DNA of 64,000 nt, taken from positions 4,034,358 through 4,098,357 of the forward strand of contig NC_061862.1 in NCBI RefSeq assembly GCF_907164915.1. Direction: 5' to 3'. Shown piece after piece: positions 41,866-53,525 of the stretch; within the stretch, counting starts at the first letter, position 1, and every line of letters starts with the position of its first letter. Under the pieces are notes generated by a model, which saw only the letters and a list, made by a program, of their open reading frames with translations, had not been told where the DNA came from and did no database searches. This DNA is from Impatiens glandulifera (taxonomy: Eukaryota; Streptophyta; Magnoliopsida; Ericales; Balsaminaceae). Both the position numbers and the translations under genes were made by a program.

Positions 41866-43864
41866 AGAAAGGGAGGAGGCTGAGAAAAGATTTGTTGAGA
41901 AAGACTACAATGGTGCAAGTAGCTATGCTTTGAGAGCTCAAATTCTTTGTCCAAGCTTGGAGGGTATAAAAGAAATGAAAGCTACATTTGATGTCTAGAC
42001 AAAATTCAAAGGGGAAACTGATTTCTATGCAATTTTTGGTCTAAAACCATATGTCGTTATGGCTAGGCTTATCAGACAGTTTACGGAGATGTATCGTCTG
42101 CTTAACCCTTATTGCAACAAAACTGTTGGGGCAGATGGGGGCATTTAACCTTCTCTCGGAAGCATGGAATATATTGTCCGACCTAAGTGAACGAACCTTG
42201 TACGATATCTGGAGAAATACAAGGTCAAAGGGTTTTGCCCCTATTTTGGTCTATCTTTTTTTTGTTGTATTTCATTTATCATATATTTTCTTACGATACT
42301 CTCAAACAAGGTCGGCCTAGGGTACCCCGAGTGGCCCTGTCAATTGGTTATCCAAATAACCCATAAACATACAAGGCCTTATTCTAAATCATTTCTTTCT
42401 TTTAATGAAATTATTCTAAATATTTGCTTTGTTGATGACAATTAATTAAGTCTTTTTTTTCTATGAAAGGGGTGATTCCTTTTGGACAAAATGCACAACT
42501 TGTAACGTTCGGTATAAGTATCTCCTGAAGTACGTGAAAAAAAAAACTATCCTGCAAGAATTGTCGTGGTGTTTTCATGGCAATTAACGAAGGGATAGGA
42601 CCTTCAGATGGCTCGTATCCTTTTCTTGATTGTCAACATTTTCCTGCTCCTGAAAACTGCTATGCAAATCAACTTGGGACTATTACAAATATCCCAACCA
42701 CAAATGGAGTCGCTGTATCTAAATCTAAGCGGAAATCGTATTCTGGATCTTCAGTGGAGGTTGTTGATACAAATATAACCATCCCTCTCGAGGCACACCC
42801 TATAGGGAATGGCAATAAAAACATGAGATCTCTTCACGAGCCTTCCAAACTGGGCAAGCCCTCAAGGAGAAAGAGTCTTGATGACACATGCGTAGAAATG
42901 TCTTAAATAATCTATCAGATATGGGACCATCAATGTCAATTTTTGACTCAAAAAAGTTATTAATTAATAGGGCATTGTCTGAATTAAGAAAGAAGTTGCC
43001 AGAGATAAGGAAAGCTGATGCTGAAGTAGCTGCACTGAAGAAAAACCTAGCAAATTTACCTCAGAAAGAAGCAGCAGCAGGAAAATCAGTAGGAGAGGTG
43101 GTGGTGTCTAACAAGCCTAGTACTGCCGCAATTTTTGGCACAGTTGGACTTCAATCAGTGGTGAGGAGGAGGGCATCAATGCGCATGAAGGTTCCTATCT
43201 CTGATTTTCACAATTTTGACAATGATAGGGCTGAGCAATGCTTCAAGGCGAAGCAGATATGGGCGCTCTATGATGAAAAAGATGTTATGCCACGTCTGTA
43301 CTGTCTGATTTCAGTCTCACCGTTTAAAACTGCAATTAGTTACATGAACTCCAAAACTGATGCGGAGTTCGGGTCAGTGAATTGGATAAAATCTGGCTTT
43401 ACGAAATATTGTGGAAAATTTAGAACATCTTTTCTCATGTATTGAGCAGAGAAAAAATAAAACGGGGAGGATGCCTTAGAATTTATCCTAGGGGCGGGGA
43501 TATATGGGCCATATACAAGAACTGGTCATCGGAATGGAACAGGGAGACCCCCTTTGAAGTTAGGCATCAATATGAGATGGTGGAAGTTATGATGGATTAT
43601 GATGAAGAAGATGGGGTTTGCATGAGTCCACTGGTGAAAGTAGATGGTTACAGGACTGTGTATGGGAGGAACCCAGATAAGGGTTCCATTAGTTGGGTTT
43701 TGAAGAAGGAAATGTTGAGATTCTCACATCGTGTTCCTTGTTGGCGAATTAGAGGTGGAGAAAGGACTGATGATCTGCCAGAATGCTGTTGGGATCTGGA
43801 CCCTGCCGCCACCCAAGATGGCCTTATCCTTCAACAGCAGCAAGAACAAGAAGAAGCTGAATAA
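41866..43864 (+). pseudogene. DnaJ/DUF3444 pseudogene copy 7, most complete
   Basis: In order: the N-terminal end KDYNGASSYALRAQILCPSL (stop after MKATFDV at about 41996), a J-domain-like segment (ETDFYAIFGLKPYVVMARLI, LLNPYCNKTVGADG, no HPD) and an intron-like interval (42210-42460). The middle region has YLLKYVKKKLSCKNCRGVFM with its Cys pair (42520-42600), followed by a basic linker; a frameshift near 42897 replaces VETPSNNL. Then a helical segment (ELRKKLPEIRKADAEVAALK) and the whole DUF3444 region from 43187, split at 43444 by a short deletion. DUF3444 ends WDLDPAATQDGLI and a Gln/Glu tail at 43864. At least four lesions make it a pseudogene, but it shows the full architecture. Confidence 0.88.
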
Positions 43865-45085
43865 GACAAATCCTCTTTCTGAGGTGTGAATGTCTTTATT
43901 CTTGAATTTCTTGATTCAAACCATATTAATTGTGTTCTCTTATATAGAGCACATTATATATAGCTTTGTTTTAATAATCATATTCAAGAGAATACTTTAA
44001 GTGTGTAAAGAGATATAATTGTGTATGTAACAACTAAACTATAAATTAACGGTTAATATTGAAAATCAAATCTTTTTTTTTATTTTGGATAGATTAATGT
44101 TTTTTTATGAATTTTTATAATTAATCATAGATTCATACTGTTTAACATAATATTATAAAACAAATAATTAGAATAATAAAAATATATAAAAAGTAGCATA
44201 TTCAAAAGAAGCTAATGCATTTTTCTAATCAAAATTTATATTTTGTAATAAAATAAAATAAAATAAACAAATGAATTAAAAAATAAATCGAAATAAAACA
44301 TAAATCTCTCCTGAAGGGAGAAATTTGAGGAGATGACCCTCAATAATGTCTTAAATGTGGAAAATGCAGAGTTAAAAAAAAGCGCTAGTGACCCCTTTTA
44401 CTGTTTTTAGACGAAAATGCCCCCGTTGCGTCACGCAACCTCAGTTATTTTATTTTTTATTTTTCAAAAAATTTTAATTATGAATTTTTTTGAACGAAAA
44501 TACCCCAGTTGCGTCACGCAATCGCGAGACGAAAAAAAATAGAAAAAAAAAATTCGGTTGCGTCACGCAACTGGAGTTGCGTTACGCAAGGGGTATAATT
44601 GTCATTAAAAAAAGAGGGTCAACAACGCTATTTAAATTATGCACTCACATTATCCGCTATTCACCCTATTAGTGAGGTCATTTCCTCAAATTTCATTTCC
44701 CCTCACAGAAGGATAATGTATTGTGATAGTTTAAAATGAGTAATATAATGATTGATTGAACATTCTAAATTAATTTGTAAGTTTTTTAAAAACTTCACTT
44801 TGTTAATGAAAAAAAAGTTTAAAAAAATGTTATTAATACCCTACTCTTTTTAACAATAATTTTTTAAGATTATCACTGCTAGTGATTCATCTGGCCTTGT
44901 TTGGTTTCTCTCAAAAGTATTCGATTATTGGGAAAAAATTAGAGCACATTGTCCCGAACTATTTCCAGTTGTTATATTAGCACATTAGCCTTTGGTACTC
45001 TAATGTCTTTTTATCGACATTTTTCGAAACGTTCAGACTCGATAATTTACGCCCTAGAACTCACTTTTCTCTCGAATCTCGAATG
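43865..45085. repeat. Repeat block (inverted copy of 5512-6975)
   Basis: Begins directly at the stop of copy 7 and matches 6975-5512 inverted. It encloses a MITE at 44306-44703. No gene is seen; the 60-codon ORF at 44490 lies in the MITE. Confidence 0.75.
44306..44703. mobile_element. MULE-like MITE with GTTGCGT-ACGCAAC motifs
   Basis: Inverted ends: GAAATTTGAGGAGATGACCC at left, GGTCATTTCCTCAAATTTC at right. The interior has GTTGCGTCACGCAAC at 44423 and again near 44509 and 44558. It lacks the 175-base insertion of the 5893 copy. Confidence 0.6.
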
Positions 45086-45088
45086 AGA

Positions 45089-46890
45089 TAAGAACCAAAA
45101 TAGTGAGTGCGACTATAATTAAATTTTAATTTGTCAATGTTTTGCTAAGTCTTGTGGCCTACATTTATATTGAATCTCGTAAAACGAGACGAGGAAATGA
45201 CTCTCTCGAATTTGCCCAAGTGTGTGATGATAAACCACAAATAGGACTTAAACAAAATTATACTAGCTTTGACTCTTTTAAAGTTGTTACTTAATTTACT
45301 CATCGAGAAATTAGGCAGGAAAATTTTTTTTTTTAGTCAAACACGACTTAGAAATTTCGATTTGGTCCGGTGTTTGGTTACACGTGAGAAAAGTCATCAA
45401 TATTATATGTCTCAATTTCCCACCGAAATGAATGATCTCTACTACAAACGTTTTGTCATTTTTTGAAAATATGATTTTTATACTTTTATTTGATAATTTA
45501 TTCAAATCATATCCACATGTCTAAGGCTCTAGCTTATTTCCTAAACTAGATTTAATTATTGTACTCATATATTCTTAAGGCATGCGTCTGGGTTCGTCAT
45601 TTTGCGATATAAAAAAATACTGAATTTTAGAGAATTTCAAACGCACTTGTGAGTTGTGAATAAGAAAGGGTAGGAACCTGTAAAGATTGCAAAAATATGA
45701 GTTAGCTTTTCAAAGAATTCATATTTTAATTTATAAAAATGAAGAATTTTATTTTTTTGAAATTTTTAATGTTGGTTGAAGCTTTAATGGAGGATTGATA
45801 TTCAAGCTCTCTCGCTTTTAAACTTTCCCACCCCTGAAATAAAACTCTATGATGCTTTTTTTAAATGATTCATGCAATAATATTATGAATGGATAGTCGT
45901 TTACACATAACGACAAAAACATTAAATTTATAAAAAAAATCACACAAATATTACAAAATTAACATGTGCGGAGATCTTCCAAAAAGGAAATGAGCTCTCC
46001 AACTGAATCTATCGGCTTCCCACATCGAACATCATATAATGTTAGAATGATAGCATTGTGTTGGATCCGCAACGGTCGTTTAAGATTGTTGAAAGATCTA
46101 CGATTTCTCTCTAACCAAATTTTCTACCATTGTGGATCACACTTCTCTAACTAAATGTCTTCGTGAGAACAGGTGCATGAGAAGATAAGGTACCTAGTCA
46201 TGCACAAAACAATTAGGGAGTATGTTGTCAGATAAAGAGTGAAATACTTTTATTTATTACAACTTTCTTTTAAGTATAATTCAAATAATACATTAATAAA
46301 TAATATGAATTAAATTTTCGTAGATAAGAAAAATTCAAAGTTTAAACTCAATTGTAGGGTGCCTCCGATTAGAGGACCTAACAAAAATAGGCGTATGCCA
46401 CGTATTGCAAAGAACACACTGTATTCTTTAGTAAAAGGCGAAAGAATAGTTCGCTTTGTGTTTAGTGCTTGGCTTCGTAATTTTTTGTAATCACCAACTC
46501 CCCTCTTATAATAATATCAAATCCCTATTTTCACTTCATCTAACAATGTGGGACAACACACTTTTTTGTCATTATTGAGGCTAATGGTGTTTTTTCTTCT
46601 TTTATTTAAAGAATAGGATAATTCAATAATACTTTCAAGAATTTGATACTTTTAACTATATATTATTTTATCAAATGTTAATAACAAACTATTACAATAA
46701 TTTATTAGTATAGCTCCAATAAAAAGAGTTTTATTTTTAACATTTGATTTTCACTAAAAACACTTTAATTTGAATTGAAGTTATTACTATGATGGTGGTC
46801 ATAACTCGTACTTTCAAACAAGGTATATGACTCGTATTTGATATTTAATAAACTTATGTTATAGTCATTATGACGAATGTCTATGTACAA
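45089..46890. repeat. Direct copy of 1-2050
   Basis: Nearly identical to the first 2 kb of the window. About 225 bases (counterpart of 1040-1265) are deleted near 46125. Homology continues into 46890-47580, which the first copy lacks because of its palindrome turn. Confidence 0.85.
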
Positions 46891-47297
46891 CTCGGGTAAC
46901 TCAAAACAGTTTGCATGCGAATGGAAATAACGACGGGGAGAAATATCGTCGCTATTGAGTTCTTCGGTCGATGAAGGGACCTAACGACCGTAAACTACGT
47001 ATACTTTTTTTTCATATTATTATCATTCTAGCCGGGTAAATTTTATGGAAATAACTTATCCTGGCTAGATTTTAAATCCTAGCTCGGCCCTTGGACACCT
47101 TATCAACATCACATAATGGGTAGCTCCCCATTCTTTTTCTCTCATAAAATCAATATTCCCTCAAAAGAAAAAACCCTATAAATCAAGGGAATACTTTGAA
47201 AGACCCTCATTCTCTATAAAGAACACATGCGTTCCTCGAAAAACACTCTAACAGTCGATCACAAAAAATAGCGGTGTCCATTCATTTTCTAAAATTG
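46891..47297. repeat. U6-upstream repeat
   Basis: Matches the reverse complement of 61825-62230, including CGACGGGGAGAAATATC and GGTCGATGAAGGGACC. It precedes the truncated U6 copy. No ORF is called. Confidence 0.7.
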
Positions 47298-47308
47298 ATC
47301 CCACATCG
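47298..47308 (+). promoter_or_regulatory. Plant snRNA upstream sequence element
   Basis: ATCCCACATCG is an exact match to RTCCCACATCG. It lies 50 bases before the U6-like start at 47359, with a TTTTTAAG TATA-like stretch between, at Pol III spacing. Confidence 0.85.
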
Positions 47309-47358
47309 CTCCTCTAACTTAAGAATAAAGTCTTTTTAAGAATGAGAGAGATGGTTAT

Positions 47359-47440
47359 GTCTCATCAGGGACATTCGATAAAATTTGATCGATACAGAGA
47401 AGATTAGCATGGCCCATGCGCAAGAATGGTCCAAATTTTT
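47359..47440 (+). pseudogene. Truncated U6 snRNA copy
   Basis: The start, the GATACAGAGAAGATTAGCAT core and the GGTCCAAATTTTTTTT terminator match U6. About 22 bases between GCGCAAGAAT and GGTCCAAA (the GACACGCACAAATCGAGAA region) are missing, and the 5' stem is altered (GTCTCATCAGGG). It is non-functional as U6, although its promoter is intact. Confidence 0.9.
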
Positions 47441-47639
47441 TTTACCCTTTTTCCTCTCCGAAGCGTACGCCGGCGACCGGAGGGAAAATAGTGTAGTTTT
47501 TTGATGTGTACTTTACCGGTTTGCACATAATGACATTTGTTGATTTTTTTTCTCAAACTAACTAACTTATTAAGATGGAAAAATAAAAGACATGTTGTGG
47601 CTCCTAGTTAGTAGGGTCTTCGTCCCTTTTTCATTCGCT

Positions 47640-48484
47640 CCTCTATGCCCGGTCAAGGCTTCTTTGGTTTTTCCTAATTGGATTCCTTTAATTTTTCCTA
47701 ATTGGATTCCTTTAATTTTCTATCACCTGTCAATGTACGTTCGTATCTTTATTGAGTATTTTTTGTTTGATATGTATAAACTTATAAAATCAGTTTTATA
47801 CAGGGTAAAAAAACGAGTACTAGTCACCAAAGTGAATAGAATGTTTGGAAACTATCCTACCATTGATGCTTATATTATATCAATGGAAAGGCCTATAACA
47901 TAATTGGGGTTACATAGTATTGTTAAAAAAGTTAGTTTTTAACCAATGGATAAATATAACTTGTGTATGTTGGATCAGATGGACAGTTGTTGTCGCACTA
48001 TTAATATATTATGTTTTGTCATTATGCTTATATTATATCAATGGAAAGGCCTATAACATAACTAGGGTTACATAGTATTGTTAAAAAAGTTAGTTTTTAA
48101 CCAATGGATAAATATAACTTGTGTCTGTTGGATCAGATGGACAGTTGTTGTCGCACCATTAGTAGATTATGTTTTTCCATATAATGTTACCAGGGTTTAT
48201 ATAAAGGTTGATTATTTAACAGAAGGATTATATTTTGAACGAATAGTTTTAAAATGCCCACATTAGTTAACGATACAATCATTTATCCATGTGGGTGTAG
48301 GTTTTCTCCAATAAATTCTCCTAATCTTATTCTCCAATAATTCTAATAAAGAGTCAGACTAGAAAGTTTGTATTCAGTAATAATTATTATTTTACAAAAT
48401 GATGATTTCAAAACTAAGGGTGAATGCATTTGCAGGTATCGCCTTCATCAACACTTGAATCGTCATTTGAGTCCCTCAATATGA
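47640..48484. repeat. Partial direct copy of 28850-29680
   Basis: Shares the exon-like end, the duplicated GTTAAAAAAGTTAGTTTTTAA segment and the 5' part of the 85-base exon. A 24-base direct duplication (TTCCTAATTGGATTCC) occurs at 47664-47711. The homology is cut at about 48484 by the LINE fragment. Confidence 0.75.
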
Positions 48485-48960
48485 AGAAAATTAATATCAA
48501 GAAATGACAATCATCAAGACAAAGAGCAATAACTTTAGTTCAAATGTCTTCAAATGTTTCTTTGTAAACATTGTTTATAATATTTGGATGGAGAGGAACC
48601 GCAAACATTTTCAAGAGTTCGAAATGATGTGGAGTTTTTTTGGAATGAAATTATCTTTGATGGAAACTCACTCATTCAAATGTGGAGGCAAATTCTGACT
48701 TGTGGAAAAAATTGGTTGATTTGTTAAAGATGGAGCATTGCATATGAAAAATCACCATTACTTCTGATTTCAAGCCGTTCTAAGCTTCATTGTTTGTGTC
48801 ATTTACTTTTGTTCTCATACCGATTGTTTTTTCTATTTTTTATCTTGTTGGTCATTCATTTTTGGAAAATACTTGTTCTATCTGAATCCTAAACTTTTGT
48901 AATTTTTTACCCTTTATGGGTATTTTTATTTAATGATATTATGTTGTTTATTAAAAAAAA
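48485..48960 (+). mobile_element. 5'-truncated LINE, 3' end
   Basis: The frame from 48504 reads VNIVYNIWMERNRKHFQ, the C-terminal W-x-ERNR pattern of plant LINE ORF2. An untranslated region and a terminal A-run at about 48952-48960 follow. It interrupts the repeat copy at 47640-48484. I could not define a clean target duplication. Confidence 0.65.
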
Positions 48961-49212
48961 GTCTTATTTAAGAAAACATTTTAGTGTTATAAACCAGTAT
49001 ATACAATAATTTACTAAAATAGTGTTGGAAGAAGAATGAGAACTTCTAAAAATAAATCATCTTCAATGTTAATAAAATCTATTATGTAGAGATTTGACTG
49101 TTTCTATTAAATCTATGATGTAGGAAGAGATTGACCCAAAAATTACAATGTTAACAAAATCTAATAAGATAATATTAAATGTATGACTTAAATATATTTG
49201 TTGTATCAACAA

Positions 49213-49280
49213 GCACCGATGGTCTAATGGTAGAATAGTATCCTGCCACGGTACAGACCCGTGTTCAATTCTCGGGTGCA
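49213..49280 (+). tRNA. tRNA-Gly(GCC)-like gene, probably degenerate
   Basis: The D-arm GGTCTAATGGTAGAAT, an anticodon arm centred on CTGCCAC (anticodon GCC) and a T-loop GTTCAATT are all recognisable. Length is 68 rather than about 71 bases, because about 3 bases are missing where the T-stem meets the 3' acceptor strand. The 5' acceptor GCACCGA therefore cannot pair fully. It may be a decayed gene or a tRNA-derived repeat head. Confidence 0.7.
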
Positions 49281-49325
49281 TTTATATGGAAAAATGATGA
49301 TGAAATTGACTTTTATTGGCTGATT

Positions 49326-49757
49326 TGGGTCTGCCATACATCATCTTCTTGGATGAAAGTGAAGCTTACTGAGTTCTTCCATTTCTTTTTGTTAAAAGCA
49401 CATACTTTTCTAGGACCATCATCTCCTTATGTTATAAGTTGTATTGTTATCGCCTTCTTGTTTCTAATGGCTTACTGGGTCTGCCATACATAAAAAATGT
49501 TAAATGAGGCTAATGAGTTTTCCATTTTTTGTGTTAAATTGTTATACTTTCCTAGGACCACCATCTTCTTATGTTATAAGTTGTAGTGTTATTGCCTTCT
49601 TTTTTCCATTGTCTTACTAGGGTCTGCCATACATCATCTAATTAAGATGATAAATGAGGGTTTCCATTTTTTTGTGTTAAAAAACATAGTTTCCTAGGAC
49701 CACCCTCTCCTTGTGTTATAATTTGTGTTGTTATTGCCTTCTGGTTATATATTGTTT
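49326..49757 (+). repeat. Three degenerate tandem units of about 145 bp
   Basis: GGTCTGCCATACAT begins units at about 49327, 49478 and 49620. Each later contains CTAGGACCA, TTATAA and TGCCTTCT-like phrases. They lie directly downstream of the tRNA-like gene. No ORF is seen. Confidence 0.8.
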
Positions 49758-51430
49758 TTTTACCTATGTATATACATCTTTTATCCAATTTCAAAATAAT
49801 CAACGTAACTCAATATCTAAGCATCTCTAAGCATTTGTATAAAATAAACTTGATAAGAAGACCATAGTAACTAGAAATCACAAATTTTTCGGATTGACTT
49901 TGTCATTTACTAATCCAAATTTCCCTTCATTTACATGTCTAACACAAAAAATTAATCATCAAAACTCCCAAAACAAAATGAGACTAAATAACCATCTTTT
50001 TGTTTTATATTGCTTTATGTTTGCATATAAAATTACTACTTTAGTTCCAAATTCCAGTGTGAGTTTTGTAAGATTATTTTTCTAAAAGATGGGGCAAATT
50101 TTATTAATCCATTTTCTTTTCGAAATTAGCCGAAGAAACGATAAAATCCATAAAAACATACATGTTCAAGTTCTAATATGGTGTGTTATAAATATTCACA
50201 ACAAAAGAAAAACTCAAAAGAAAAAAAATACTAATACACTCGCATACAAAAAATAAAAAATGCACATAAACAAAATACCAATACACTCAAGTCCTAATTC
50301 AATGTAGGAACTCAAATTTTCTAAGTACATATCGGCACCGTTCAGGGTATTTCTATGTGAACAGTTCCGGTAGGATGACACCATATAGCATGAACATACA
50401 AGATAACCTAAAAGAAGCAAAACCATATAAAAACATTAAATATTATGAATGGTAAATAATTTACTTGACCAATCTTATTAGATGGTGTTTCAATTCTTTG
50501 GAAAAACATCTCCAATCATTATATGGTTAGTTCAAATGATTGAATGATACTGTAATTATTAATCGAATAATACTATAATTCTACGACAGAGGAAGAAGAG
50601 GTAATTGTTGTTCATCCTATAATTATTGTTCATAAAACCATCCAAAACAAAAAACAACTAGTCAGATTTAGATATGAAGACTATTTAGATCTGATTGATT
50701 CCTTGTATACTTATAAGTGGTTCCAAACAATTTCTTTTAATGCCTGAACATCCACATGTTTAGATGTTTTGTCATAACTGACTTCAATCTTATTTACATG
50801 TTGAATTCACAATAGTTGACTTCAATCTTATTTACATGTTGAATTCACAATAGTTAATTAGTAAATACACTTAAACTATTACAACTTAACATATGATCAT
50901 CAAAAGAAATATTTACAAAGAAATATTTACAATGGTATACACTTCATTTAGATCATATTCCGAAAAAAATCATTTCTGAGAGAGTCTATGTAACAAAACA
51001 CTCATTTTCAAATAGACTCGTCAATCAGATACAAAAGAAAAGAATGAAGATAAATATAGAGCCAATAAGATAAACCCTCACCCTTTACAAATAAAAGATA
51101 CAATCAATTAAATCCCACCTCACATCATTGTCCACGTAACATGTTTGTACCAAAAAAATTATAAGATGTTTCCTAACAGAAAGTGAGTGATTCTATGAAC
51201 AACTAAAGCTATAGAATTCTATTATACAAGTAATATAACTAACTCTATTTTTATGTTCAAAGGAAGTACTATATAAAGGGATAGTCATATAACAACAATA
51301 GGAGCTCCAAATCTACAGTTTTCTTTATTTCTGACCTTTTATTGGTAAGCAACTATATGACAATCTCTGGAATAGCATTTTACAGATCCTATGATTTGTA
51401 TTATTTAAAATAATGAAACAATCAGATACT
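49758..51430. other. Low-copy AT-rich interval
   Basis: I find no gene. It holds a short tandem pair at 50779-50853 (TGACTTCAATCTTATTTAC twice, period about 38) and the roughly 70-base repeat shared inverted with 23929-24000 near 50325-50395. The ORFs at 49894 and 50214 have no coding features. Confidence 0.5.
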
Positions 51431-51441
51431 TTTTAACCAAC

Positions 51442-51518
51442 CTAACGAGGCTGAGGAATAAGTGTGTCATTGTCCTCTACATCAGTATGAACATCTTCAT
51501 TGGATGCTTCAGTTAAAC
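51442..51518 (-). other. Candidate terminal exon of a captured gene
   Basis: On minus, a pyrimidine-rich stretch ending TTTGTAG precedes an open stretch LTEASNEDVHTDVEDNDTLI then PQPR and a stop. Its position downstream of 51925-52203 suggests the last exon of the same fragment. The homologous place near 30.6 kb is replaced by DnaJ copy 3. Confidence 0.3.
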
Positions 51519-51924
51519 CTACAAATCTAGAAGAATAAAAATAATAATAAACATATGAATTATTTGAAATAGGAAAGAAATTGAGAACTGTAATTGTAAT
51601 ATTCATTCCATAAGCTTCTAAGGCCTACCTACTTTCTGATACTTCCAATGATCAGGACACACCCGTACATTGTGTTTTAAATTAAGCCCCAAACTCAGAA
51701 ACAAATATTCCTCATATTCTCTATTCTATCTTCCACAATAGGGGTTGAAAAATAGATGATTAATTCTCCTGCAAGATTCAACCAGAACTATTGTAAAGAA
51801 TCATCCTTTACTCTTTTTCAATGCTAGGACAAAAGGATATTACATAATTCTAGGCCTTGTTTGATGAAAGGTTATTTGAAAATAATACAAATATTTCCCA
51901 CCATGAATTAATTCATTCAAATAA

Positions 51925-52260
51925 TCAACCAAATACTTTATTTTTATAATATTTTAAACATTTAACCCAAATGACATAAGTTAAGAAGGTTTGAAAGAAA
52001 ACCTCATAATCACCTCCGGAAATAGGGTCTTCCCCATTCGTATCTTCATTCTCGAAACCCCATGTTGCAAAATCTTCAATTCCAATAGCATCCAACTCAG
52101 CATTATCATTGATGTTGTAAGTTTCATGAAATTCTTCATTTATACTATCAAATGAAGTAAACATAATTGGTGACCTTTGACTACTTTCATCAAATATATT
52201 CACTATGTGCTTGAGTGAGGGAGAAATCTTCTACGACATGCCTATGGAATTCACCATCCT
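51925..52260 (-). pseudogene. Captured gene fragment (inverted copy of 29987-30332)
   Basis: On minus: NIFDESSQRSPIMFT, NEEFHETYNINDNAEL, GIEDFATWGFENEDTN. Frame is maintained relative to the 30-kb copy, with substitutions. An upstream change (GTCGTAGAAG) creates a stop in one of the two possible frames. Function is unknown. Confidence 0.45.
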
Positions 52261-52299
52261 GTCAATGCAATCTATATGGATCATAACAAGAAAATTTTC

Positions 52300-53525
52300 A
52301 CAAAGAGATGTAAGAGTAAAGGATAACAACACACTGTAATTATTAGCATACCAATATCTAGTCAATTTTGTCCTTTATACTAAACAACTTATATTTATTT
52401 TATATTTCATTTCAGGTCCTATAAAATGAGAATAGATCCCTAGGTTATAGGCAATAAATGAATAGTGTGGAAATCTATACTCTCCTCCCTACAAAGTTCC
52501 CTTTTATATTTCCCATTGAAACAAAGTCATAATTACCATGAAATCAAAACCAATATACCTTTGGCAAAAGAAAGATCAATACTATCAAATTTCTTCACAT
52601 GGAGGGACTCAAATGACGATTCAAGTGTTGATGAAGGCGATACCTGCAAATGCATTCACCCTTAGTTTTGAAATCATCATTTTGTAAAACAATTATTATT
52701 ACTGAATACTAACCTTCTATTCTGACTCTTTCTTAAAATTATTGCATAATAAGATTAGGAGAAGTTATCGGAGAAAACTTACACCCACATGGATAAATGA
52801 TTGTATCGTTAACTAATGTGGGCATTTTAAAACTATTCGTTCAAAATATAATCCTTCTGTTAAACAATCTACCTTGATATAAACCCTGATAACATTATAT
52901 GGAAAAACATAATCTACTAATGGTGCGACAACAATTGTCTATCTGATCCAATAGACACAAGTTATATTTATCCATTGGTTAAAAACTAACTTTTTTAACA
53001 ATACTATGTAACCCCGGTTATGTTATAGGCCTTTCCATTGATATAATATAAGCATAATGGCAAAACATAATCTACTAATGGTGCGACAACAACTGTCCAT
53101 CTGATCCAACAGACACAAGTTATATTTATCCATTGGTTAAAAACTAACTTTTTTAACAATACTATGTAACCCCAGTTATGTTATAAGCCTTTTCATTATA
53201 TAATATAAGCACCAGTGGTAGAATAGTTTCCAAACATTCCATTCACTTTGGTGACTAGTACTCGTTTTCTGTACCCTGTATAAAACTGATTTTATAAGTT
53301 TATACATATCAAACAAAAAAAATACTCAATAAAGACAAGAAAGTACATTGACAGGTGATAGAAAATTAAAGGAATCCAATTAGGAACAACCAAAGAAGAC
53401 TTGATCGGGCATAACGATTGGGGAATTCATAACACCCTTCCTAATAAAACCTATATTAAATGTGACCATAAACAGGTAAAATTACAATGAATTCATCCAC
53501 CTTTTCCTTTCTTGTGATGATTCTC
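52300..53525. repeat. Copy of the 24.7-30 kb palindrome arm
   Basis: Inverted relative to 28700-29957 and direct relative to 24705-25920. It contains the 85-base exon near 52565-52650 on minus and the GTTAAAAACTAAC duplication. No independent gene is seen. Confidence 0.8.
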
